The translations under genes and the position numbers were made by a program. Below the pieces are notes generated by a model, which did no database searches, was not told where the DNA came from, and saw nothing but the letters and a program-made list of their open reading frames with translations. This document shows positions 6,427 to 11,790 of a stretch of DNA of 12,240 nucleotides, piece by piece (positions within the stretch are counted from its first letter, which is position 1; every line of letters starts with the position of its first letter). Origin of the DNA: an uncultured Bacilli bacterium (lineage in GTDB: Bacteria; Bacillota_I; Bacilli_A; RF39; UBA660); the NCBI GenBank assembly GCA_934085635.1, contig CAKOHL010000027.1, forward strand, positions 1 through 12,240, given 5' to 3'.

Positions 6427-7233
6427 TTACATAAATATAAGTACAAGTAATCCTAAAATCAAAGTATAAATACTAAAATATTTTAAATTACCTTTCTTAA
6501 CAAGCTTAATAAACCATCTAAGTGTAAAATATGAAACAACAAATGAAGCAATAAATCCTAAACCATAAGGTAAAACAATATCGTGTATATTAGGAGTACT
6601 TAGCAAATCTTTAAAACCAAGTAAAGTAGTGCCCACACTCACTGGTATATAAAGCATAAATGAATATCTAAGTGCAGTCTCTCTATCAAGTTTTCTAAAA
6701 AGTCCTCCAATCAAAGTCGAACCACTTCTACTAATACCAGGCACAAGGGCAACAACCTGAACAAGTCCTACTGTCAAAGCATCCTTATAATTCATGTCCT
6801 TATCAGTTCTCTTACCTTTCATATTACTAACTAAAAGCAAAAATAAACTAGTTAAAAGGAAAGAAACACCAATGATATTAATATTTGTACTTAACTTACT
6901 CTCAATATAATCCTTAAACAAAAATCCAACTATACCTACAGGAATACTCCCAAAAACAATCAAAAGACAATACTTAAAATCATTTCTAGTTTCCTCGGTC
7001 TTAGTCTTAAAATACAAAAAGAAATTCTTAATAAGTCTTATCAAATCATCTTTATAAATAAGTAAAATAGCAAGCAAACTTCCAAAATTAACAATAATCT
7101 CAAAATTCAAATCAGTAGTCTTCAAATCAAGAATCTTCTTCAAAATAAACACGTGGCCACTAGAACTAATTGGAAGTGGCTCAGTTAAACCTTGCACTAT
7201 TCCTAAAAAAATATACTTAAGTATCTCTAACAT
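6427..7233 (-). CDS. uppP: Undecaprenyl-diphosphatase UppP (BacA family)
   Basis: 268-aa polytopic membrane enzyme that dephosphorylates undecaprenyl diphosphate to recycle the lipid carrier for peptidoglycan and other surface polymers; the family also confers bacitracin resistance. Diagnostic motifs: QGLTEPLPISSSGH (14-27), containing the (E/Q)xxxE pair Q14/E18 and the conserved H27, and PGISRSGST (165-173) with R169. Several further hydrophobic helices follow, and length is normal for the family. The residue after E18 is Pro where many homologues have Phe. The start has GGTGAT (7242-7237 on the minus strand) just before it. It is transcribed alone, convergent with the upstream hypothetical gene and divergent from the small membrane protein gene. 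Confidence 0.96.
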   Translation of the reverse strand: MLEILKYIFLGIVQGLTEPLPISSSGHVFILKKILDLKTTDLNFEIIVNFGSLLAILLIYKDDLIRLIKNFFLYFKTKTEETRNDFKYCLLIVFGSIPVGIVGFLFKDYIESKLSTNINIIGVSFLLTSLFLLLVSNMKGKRTDKDMNYKDALTVGLVQVVALVPGISRSGSTLIGGLFRKLDRETALRYSFMLYIPVSVGTTLLGFKDLLSTPNIHDIVLPYGLGFIASFVVSYFTLRWFIKLVKKGNLKYFSIYTLILGLLVLIFM

Positions 7234-7241
7234 AATATCAC

Positions 7242-7277
7242 CAATATAATTATATACTAAAAAATCAATTTAATAAA
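7242..7277 (-). promoter_or_regulatory. Probable uppP promoter
   Basis: On the minus strand a perfect TATAAT (7254-7249) lies 17 bp after a weak TTTATT (7277-7272). The predicted transcription start is G7242, the first base of the Shine-Dalgarno GGTGAT, giving a leader of about 9 nt. The -35 is poor and the region is nearly pure A+T. Confidence 0.45.
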
Positions 7278-7290
7278 TATTATTTAATAT
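7255..7290 (+). promoter_or_regulatory. Weak candidate promoter of the small membrane protein gene
   Basis: TATTAT (7278-7283) with a poor -35 (TACTAA, 7255-7260) at 17 bp. The predicted start, near 7290, is one base before the putative Shine-Dalgarno GGAAGTG (7291-7297). It overlaps the divergent uppP promoter. Confidence 0.3.
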
Positions 7291-7302
7291 GGAAGTGTAA
7301 AT

Positions 7303-7503
7303 ATGCTAATAAGACTAATATTTTTGCTATTAGGTACCTTTTTAATAGGACTTAGTATCACATTCACAATAATTTATCTAAATCTTTTAAAGCTAGGGTA
7401 TACTTTTTTAGAATATGTTAACTTTATAATTAGAAGATGGGAATGCCTAATCATTATACTTGGCATTTTACTAGTGCATTTTAGTTTAAGAAAGGAAAGA
7501 TAA
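7303..7503 (+). CDS. Small two-helix membrane protein
   Basis: 66 aa. Two hydrophobic helices (about 4-29 and 48-60) are separated by a short loop with two arginines and a glutamate (RRWE), and the protein ends in a basic tail (RKER). I do not recognise the family. The ATG follows GGAAGTG. It is tightly linked to the next gene: its TAA (7501-7503) is one base before the next GTG start, and the next gene's Shine-Dalgarno lies inside its coding sequence. This argues that it is a real gene and that the two products are made together. It may anchor or assist the downstream protein, which is inference. Confidence 0.7.
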   Translation: MLIRLIFLLLGTFLIGLSITFTIIYLNLLKLGYTFLEYVNFIIRRWECLIIILGILLVHFSLRKER

Positions 7504-7504
7504 T

Positions 7505-8134
7505 GTGATTTATATATATGATATACTAGCTAATTTCAATGAAACGCTTTATGACTTCTATGACTGGAAAACTGAAGATACAATCCTGCACCTAAGAAAA
7601 GTACCACTATTTAAAATAGACTCAAGTGCATTCATAGATATATCATTTAATGAAACTGTAGTAGACAAAAACTTTTTAGAAAAAATATATAATAAAACGC
7701 AAGTTTTCACAGCAAGAAATGTAGAAACAATTAACTACTGCGCAGTTTTCACAAACGACATAAACGCAGTTATAATAATGTTTAAACAAGGTGGAAAAGT
7801 AATTAAAAAAAGTAAAATGCTTGTAAATGAAGAAATGGAAGTACTAAGTATATCTGCTAAAATAGAAAAAACAAACCTAGAATACAAAATAGAAAAGAAA
7901 AATAAATTTTCTAATATGACAAGAAGTGAAAAAATAGAAGTAAATAACTTAATAGAAATCATAAATGAATTAAAAGATAATGAAGAAATAATAAACTACA
8001 TATACTTTGAATGGTTTAATCACTTACCAGATAAAAATGCACACGCTCATCTAATAAAAGATATAAAAAAATCATACTCATCAAAAAGTAAAGAACTCCT
8101 AAGCTTACTAAACATAATTAAAGTAAAAAAATAG
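7505..8134 (+). CDS. Conserved-looking hypothetical protein, 209 aa
   Basis: A soluble protein with no signal peptide. The N-terminus (YIYDILANFNETLYDFYDWK, residues 3-22) followed by a VPLFKI stretch (33-38) recalls from memory the opening of Bacillus YjbA/UPF0736 (DUF3603). This is a weak lead, not an identification. The middle (about 95-165) is rich in K, E, I and N and looks coiled-coil; the C-terminal half has WFNHLPDKNAHAH (about 169-181). The GTG start is supported by AAGGA (7492-7496) 8 nt upstream and by the one-base gap to the preceding stop. It stops with TAG 46 bases before the lipoprotein ATG, with no obvious terminator between, so read-through is likely. Confidence 0.75.
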   Translation: MIYIYDILANFNETLYDFYDWKTEDTILHLRKVPLFKIDSSAFIDISFNETVVDKNFLEKIYNKTQVFTARNVETINYCAVFTNDINAVIIMFKQGGKVIKKSKMLVNEEMEVLSISAKIEKTNLEYKIEKKNKFSNMTRSEKIEVNNLIEIINELKDNEEIINYIYFEWFNHLPDKNAHAHLIKDIKKSYSSKSKELLSLLNIIKVKK

Positions 8135-8180
8135 TATAAATAAATAAAAACAGTCAATACTACTACTAGAGGTGGAAAAA

Positions 8181-8723
8181 ATGAAAAAATTTCTAGTTAT
8201 ATTTCTTAGTATATTCCTAGTAGTAGGTTGTAGTTTTGGTAACACTCCAACTAAAAAAGCAGAAGACACATTAAAAAAATATCAGAACTTAGATGATAGT
8301 GTTTTAAAAGATCTAGAACTTGTAGTAGAAGGAACAACTCTTAACACTGAAAAAGAAAAAAGTGACTACACAAAAGCAATGAAAATGCAATACAGTGACC
8401 TAAAATACAAAATCACTAACGAAAAAGTAAACGGAGATGAAGCAACTGTAACAGCAAAAATAAGTGTATATGACTTTTATAAAGTACAAACTAATGCTAA
8501 TAATTATAGATTATCACACGAAAGTGAATTCTTAACTGACAATGTATTTGATGAAAGTAAATTTATGGAATATAAACTAAAACAAATGATAAATGCAACA
8601 GACAGAGTAGAGTATACTATAGATATTAATTTAACTAAGAAAGATAACGAATGGACTGTAAACGAGTTTGACAAAACAACACTAGAAAAAATACACGGTA
8701 CATACAACTACGAGAGTGAATAA
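8181..8723 (+). CDS. Small secreted lipoprotein
   Basis: 180 aa. A short lipoprotein signal (MKKFLVIFLSIFLVVGC) ends in the lipobox V14-V15-G16-C17, so the mature protein is expected to be lipidated at Cys17 and held on the outer face of the membrane. The mature part begins with TPTKKAEDTLKKYQNLDD. It continues as an alpha/beta domain ending in strands around VEYTIDINLTKKDNEWTVNE, a layout like NTF2-fold (DUF4878-type) lipoproteins; that fold guess is tentative. The ATG at 8181 is 5 nt after AGAGGTGG (8168-8175); a GTG at 8172 lies inside that Shine-Dalgarno. No convincing promoter of its own, so it is probably transcribed with the two preceding genes. Its terminator overlaps its stop. Confidence 0.85.
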   Translation: MKKFLVIFLSIFLVVGCSFGNTPTKKAEDTLKKYQNLDDSVLKDLELVVEGTTLNTEKEKSDYTKAMKMQYSDLKYKITNEKVNGDEATVTAKISVYDFYKVQTNANNYRLSHESEFLTDNVFDESKFMEYKLKQMINATDRVEYTIDINLTKKDNEWTVNEFDKTTLEKIHGTYNYESE

Positions 8724-8733
8724 CTCTCTTTTT
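8712..8733 (+). terminator. Terminator after the lipoprotein gene
   Basis: GAGAGT (8712-8717), a 5-nt loop and ACTCTC (8723-8728), then T5. The hairpin spans the last codons and the TAA (8721-8723) of the lipoprotein gene. Confidence 0.75.
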
Positions 8734-8760
8734 CTTGGTATTTTTTGCTTGCAAACTTAA

Positions 8761-8773
8761 TAATATATAATAT
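8761..8773 (+). promoter_or_regulatory. Candidate leaderless start for the carboxypeptidase gene
   Basis: TAATAT (8761-8766) sits 5 nt before the ATG at 8772, which would place transcription start on the initiation codon. A better -10 match, TATAAT (8766-8771) with TTTTGC (8743-8748) at 17 bp, would start transcription inside the signal peptide codons. There is no Shine-Dalgarno. The true start site cannot be settled by eye. Confidence 0.35.
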
Positions 8774-9830
8774 GAAAAAGATAATATTTTTTATTACATT
8801 ATTTTTATTTGGTCTTATTAACTTAAATGCACTTGAAAGCTATGTAGTACTAGATAACTCAAGTGGCAGAGTTTTAGGAGGCAAAAACATAGATGAAAAG
8901 CTTTTAATAGCAAGCACTACAAAAATAATGACAGCAATAGTTGCAATAGAAAACTATGATGTAGCAAGTGTAATATGTGCAGGAGATGAAATAAAAGAAG
9001 TCTATGGCTCGATGATATACATAGATAAAAATGAATGTATGACTCTTTATGATTTACTAGTAGGGCTAATGCTAAGAAGTGGAAACGATGCCGCTATGGT
9101 AATTGCTACAAATACTCTAGGATATGATAAATTCGTAAATAAAATGAATGAAAAAGCAAATTTACTAGGAATGAATAACACGGTATTCTCTAACCCTCAC
9201 GGACTTGATGAAAAAAATGAAAACATAAGCACATCCAAAGACCTTGCACTATTAATGAGATACGCAAGTAAAAACAAAGTATTTATGGAAATAGACAGCA
9301 TAAAAAAATATACACTAACTACAAACGTAGAAACTCACATATGGTATAACAAAAATAAACTACTAAGTACTTATAAATATGCAACAGGTGGTAAAATAGG
9401 TTACACAGATAGAAGTGGAAACATCTTTGTATCAAGTGCAAAAAAAGCAAAAGAAGACCTAAGCATAGTCACTATGAAAGAACCAGATAAATTTAATGTA
9501 CACAAAAATCTATACGAAGAATACTTTAACAAATATGATAAATATAGAATACTAGACAAAAATACATTCTTACTAAAAGAAAACTACTACAAAAATTATC
9601 ATCTTTACATAGAAGACAACCTAGACATAATGCTAAATAAAGGTGAACTAAATAAAGTAAAAATAAAATATGAAATAATAAAGAAAAAGAAAATAAAACC
9701 AAACTCAGTAGTAGGAAAAGCAAAAGTATATGTAGATGATGAATTTATTAATGAAATAAACATATTTGCAGTAAGTTATGAAAGTAAAAAAGAAAGTGTA
9801 CTATCTAAGTTGTTTTTTTGGAAAAATTAA
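8772..9830 (+). CDS. D-alanyl-D-alanine carboxypeptidase (S11, DacB/DacF type)
   Basis: 352 aa. A penicillin-binding D,D-carboxypeptidase that removes the terminal D-Ala of peptidoglycan pentapeptides outside the membrane. A signal peptide (about 1-20, ending LNA) precedes the S11 domain. Catalytic motifs: S48-T-T-K51 (SxxK), S103-G-N105 (SxN) and K208-I-G210 where K-T/S-G is expected, in the context ATGGKIGYT. SNPHGLD (140-146) is also typical. A C-terminal extension (about 270-352) resembles the PBP5-type stalk and ends in a short aromatic, basic segment (LSKLFFWKN) that may associate with the membrane. I chose ATG 8772 because it gives a full signal peptide; it has no Shine-Dalgarno. The TTG at 8745 adds only residues that spoil the signal. 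Its neighbour is rluB, as in the Bacillus dacB region. Confidence 0.9.
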   Translation: MKKIIFFITLFLFGLINLNALESYVVLDNSSGRVLGGKNIDEKLLIASTTKIMTAIVAIENYDVASVICAGDEIKEVYGSMIYIDKNECMTLYDLLVGLMLRSGNDAAMVIATNTLGYDKFVNKMNEKANLLGMNNTVFSNPHGLDEKNENISTSKDLALLMRYASKNKVFMEIDSIKKYTLTTNVETHIWYNKNKLLSTYKYATGGKIGYTDRSGNIFVSSAKKAKEDLSIVTMKEPDKFNVHKNLYEEYFNKYDKYRILDKNTFLLKENYYKNYHLYIEDNLDIMLNKGELNKVKIKYEIIKKKKIKPNSVVGKAKVYVDDEFINEINIFAVSYESKKESVLSKLFFWKN

Positions 9831-9845
9831 TTTATAATTAACTTG
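9810..9845 (+). promoter_or_regulatory. Promoter of rluB, overlapping the end of the carboxypeptidase gene
   Basis: TTGTTT (9810-9815), a 17-bp spacer and a perfect TATAAT (9833-9838). The -35 lies inside the carboxypeptidase coding sequence. Predicted start G9845 is the first base of GTGAT (9845-9849), the presumed Shine-Dalgarno, 5 nt before the ATG at 9855. Confidence 0.65.
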
Positions 9846-9854
9846 TGATGAATT

Positions 9855-10565
9855 ATGGAAAGATTACAAAAATTTATAAGTGAATGCGGTATTGCAAGTA
9901 GAAGAAAAGCAGAAGAACTAATTTCTGCTGGAAAAGTTAAAGTAAATGGAGAAACTGTTAAAACTTTAGGAGTTAAAGTGGGCCCACTAGACACAGTTAC
10001 AGTAATGGGAGAAGTACTTAAAAGAGATTTAAAAGAATATTATCTATTATACAAACCAAGAGGTGTAATAAGCTCTGTAACTGATGACAAAAATAGAAAA
10101 ACAGTATGTGACCTAATTAACACAAAAACAAGAATATACCCTGTAGGTAGATTAGACTATGACACTACTGGAATAATCTTACTTACTAACGATGGGGAAC
10201 TATCTAACTTACTTACTCATCCAAAAAGTGATGTAACAAAAGAATACTATGCTAAAGTAAAAGGATTCTTCAAAAAAGAAGATTCTGTTAAATTATCTTC
10301 TGGTGTACTACTAAATGGAATCAAAACAAAAAAAGCCATATTTAAACTAGACAGATATGACAAAAAAACTGATTCATCTTACGTAAAAGTTGTAATATCA
10401 GAAGGAAGAAACCATCAAGTAAAAGATATGTTCAAACTATTTAACTATGATGTACAAAAACTAAAACGCGAAAAATATGCATTTCTAGACTTAACTGGAC
10501 TTAAAAGTGGGGAATTTAGAAAACTATCTACTAAAGAAGTAAAAAAACTTTATTCACTAAAATAA
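9855..10565 (+). CDS. rluB: 23S rRNA pseudouridine synthase RluB (RsuA/RluB family)
   Basis: 236 aa. Converts a specific uridine of rRNA to pseudouridine; RluB modifies 23S rRNA near the peptidyl-transferase centre, whereas RsuA relatives act on 16S. An N-terminal S4 RNA-binding domain (about 1-55, RLQKFISECGIASRRKAEEL) is followed by the catalytic domain. YKPRG lies at 66-70, and GRLDYDTTG (98-106) contains the catalytic Asp101. LLTNDGELSNLLTHP (109-123) and SEGRNHQVKDMF near the C-terminus are the other family signatures. Length is normal for the family. RluB is favoured over RsuA by the spm/dac-like neighbourhood, not by a decisive residue. It ends at a hairpin shared with the convergent ferredoxin gene. 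Confidence 0.92.
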   Translation: MERLQKFISECGIASRRKAEELISAGKVKVNGETVKTLGVKVGPLDTVTVMGEVLKRDLKEYYLLYKPRGVISSVTDDKNRKTVCDLINTKTRIYPVGRLDYDTTGIILLTNDGELSNLLTHPKSDVTKEYYAKVKGFFKKEDSVKLSSGVLLNGIKTKKAIFKLDRYDKKTDSSYVKVVISEGRNHQVKDMFKLFNYDVQKLKREKYAFLDLTGLKSGEFRKLSTKEVKKLYSLK

Positions 10566-10591
10566 AAAAACTCTACAATAAGTAGGGGTTT
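10566..10591. terminator. Shared bidirectional terminator, rluB and ferredoxin
   Basis: CTCTAC (10571-10576), a 5-nt loop and GTAGGGG (10582-10588), with one G-T wobble and one bulged G. Flanking A7 and T3 runs extend the stem. On the minus strand the hairpin ends in T7, so it is stronger for the ferredoxin gene; the plus-strand tail is TTTATT. Confidence 0.65.
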
Positions 10592-10787
10592 ATTCTTCTA
10601 TAATAGTTATAGCTTCAGTAGGACACTTTTCAACACTCTCCAAAAGAGCCATCTTATCTTCCTTAGTAACTTCTTTGCCAACTGGCTCAGCTTGTCCGTT
10701 TTCATCAAAAACTAAATATTCAGGATGTGACATAACACACATTCCACAACCAATACAAGCATCTTTATTAATATGAATTTTTTCCAT
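10590..10787 (-). CDS. Single-cluster [4Fe-4S] ferredoxin
   Basis: 65-aa small electron carrier. The cluster ligands are C11-x-x-C14-x-x-C17 and the distant C55-P56, giving one [4Fe-4S] cluster. The second cluster of clostridial 2[4Fe-4S] ferredoxins is replaced by an acidic helical loop (about 28-50). This is the layout of Bacillus/Thermotoga-type monocluster ferredoxins. The protein is strongly acidic, as expected. It suggests low-potential electron transfer in an anaerobic or facultative metabolism, but no partner enzyme is in the window. GGAGGAT precedes the ATG. It has its own good promoter, divergent from the tail-anchored protein gene. Confidence 0.95.
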   Translation of the reverse strand: MEKIHINKDACIGCGMCVMSHPEYLVFDENGQAEPVGKEVTKEDKMALLESVEKCPTEAITIIEE

Positions 10788-10797
10788 AAATATCCTC

Positions 10798-10833
10798 CAA
10801 TACCATTATATTATTATTTTTTATTAAAATCAA
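10798..10833 (-). promoter_or_regulatory. Ferredoxin promoter
   Basis: On the minus strand, TTGATT (10833-10828), a 17-bp spacer and a perfect TATAAT (10810-10805). Predicted start G10798 is the first base of the Shine-Dalgarno GGAGG (10798-10794), giving a leader of about 11 nt. Confidence 0.75.
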
Positions 10834-10834
10834 C

Positions 10835-10870
10835 TTCTATTTCTTTAAAATATGTGGTAAAATGAGTATG
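10835..10870 (+). promoter_or_regulatory. Extended -10 promoter of the tail-anchored coiled-coil gene
   Basis: TAAAAT (10858-10863) is preceded by TGG, an extended -10 (TGnTAAAAT). A weak -35 TTCTAT (10835-10840) lies 17 bp upstream. Predicted start G10870 is the first base of GGTG (10870-10873), the Shine-Dalgarno for ATG 10880. Confidence 0.6.
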
Positions 10871-10879
10871 GTGAATAAT

Positions 10880-11752
10880 ATGAATTCTAGAATGGATAGG
10901 TATAATAATGAAATAACAGAAACTAGAAGCACATCTAGAGTAAATAAAAACACTTCTTTATATGATGATATAAAAAGAAGTGAACTTTCGCGTGTCAGTG
11001 CAAACAGCAACATCAAAGTAATTGAAGGTAACCATAAAACAATTGACCTAAACAAAATTAGAAAATACATTGCTGAAAATAATAAAGTTCAAACAGAAAG
11101 AAGAAATACGCTTGTCTTACCTGTCAAAGAAGAAATTCACGAAGAAAAAAAGGAAGAAAAAAAAGTATATGACATTAATTCAGTCTTAGAAAAAGCTAGA
11201 CAATCTAGAGAACTTGATTACGAAAACGAAAGATACAAAAAACTAAGACTAGAAGAAGATGACATACTAAAAAGAATAAAATCTTATGAAGAATCTAAAC
11301 TAAAAGAAGAAGAGGAAAAAGAAGAGCTAGAACTAAACACTGGAGAAAGAACTCTAATAGACTTAATAAACACAGTTACAGTACACAAAGGAGACATTAA
11401 CTTACTAGAAGAACTAACAGGAAAAGATGGAGAAGAAGTAACTGCGCCAATAAAAGAAGAACAACAAAAAAATGATATATTAAAAGAAATAGAAATAAAG
11501 AAAATAGAAACCGAAAAAGAAAAAACACAAGAACTAGTAAACTTAAAACAAAAAATAAATGACATAGATAAATCTTTCTACACAAATAGCATGAGTTTCA
11601 GTAAAGAAGACTTTGAAGGATTTGAAGAACTAGAAAAAAGTGTTAAGAAAAATAATGCACTTACAACAATAGGTATCATTATGTTATGCATAGTTGTACT
11701 TGGTACATTAGTTGTAATAGCAAACTACGTATTTAACCTAGGACTATTCTAA
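10880..11752 (+). CDS. Tail-anchored coiled-coil membrane protein, unknown function
   Basis: 290 aa, not recognised. A polar N-terminal region (about 1-75, rich in N, S, R and K) contains a DLNKIRKYIAEN stretch. Charged E/K-rich coiled-coil segments follow (about 78-155 and 185-235), with a hydrophobic-spaced middle (TLIDLINTVTVHKGDINLLE). There is one C-terminal membrane helix (about 262-283, GIIMLCIVVLGTLVVIANYV) and only a few residues after it, so the bulk should face the cytoplasm. The domain order suggests a cytosolic scaffold tethered to the membrane. I chose ATG 10880 because GGTG lies 6 nt upstream and the predicted mRNA starts near 10870. Upstream in-frame ATGs at 10862 and 10868 fall at or before that point. 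It sits between ferredoxin and yunB with its own promoter and terminator. Confidence 0.8.
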   Translation: MNSRMDRYNNEITETRSTSRVNKNTSLYDDIKRSELSRVSANSNIKVIEGNHKTIDLNKIRKYIAENNKVQTERRNTLVLPVKEEIHEEKKEEKKVYDINSVLEKARQSRELDYENERYKKLRLEEDDILKRIKSYEESKLKEEEEKEELELNTGERTLIDLINTVTVHKGDINLLEELTGKDGEEVTAPIKEEQQKNDILKEIEIKKIETEKEKTQELVNLKQKINDIDKSFYTNSMSFSKEDFEGFEELEKSVKKNNALTTIGIIMLCIVVLGTLVVIANYVFNLGLF

Positions 11753-11765
11753 ATAGTCTTTTTTT
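11742..11765 (+). terminator. Terminator after the tail-anchored protein gene
   Basis: GACTATT (11742-11748), a 3-nt loop and AATAGTC (11752-11758) followed by T7. The TAA stop (11750-11752) lies in the loop and first base of the 3' arm. Confidence 0.85.
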
Positions 11766-11775
11766 ATTACTTTTA

Positions 11776-11790
11776 CATATTATTTACTAT
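11776..11790 (+). promoter_or_regulatory. Candidate -10 for leaderless yunB
   Basis: TATTAT (11778-11783) ends 5 nt before the yunB ATG, so transcription would begin on or next to the start codon. The overlapping CATATTAT (11776-11783) also resembles the Bacillus sigma-E -10 (CATACAnT), fitting a sporulation gene. I see no convincing sigma-E or sigma-A -35, as the preceding terminator tract occupies that place. Confidence 0.35.

Noticed and set aside
8144..8170. Independent promoter for the lipoprotein gene
   Set aside because: Only poor -10 and -35 matches; read-through from the upstream genes is simpler.
8172..8180. GTG start three residues upstream for the lipoprotein
   Set aside because: It is part of the Shine-Dalgarno AGAGGTGG; ATG 8181 gives a standard lipoprotein signal.
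8745..8771. TTG start for the carboxypeptidase
   Set aside because: No Shine-Dalgarno; it adds residues in front of a canonical MKK signal peptide and covers the promoter-like region.
9816..9845. Possible terminator between the carboxypeptidase gene and rluB
   Set aside because: There is a T7 tract and a weak A+T inverted repeat, but no stable stem precedes the T-run.
10862..10879. Upstream ATGs for the tail-anchored protein
   Set aside because: The ATG at 10862 overlaps the extended -10 and the ATG at 10868 lies just before predicted +1; only ATG 10880 has a Shine-Dalgarno.
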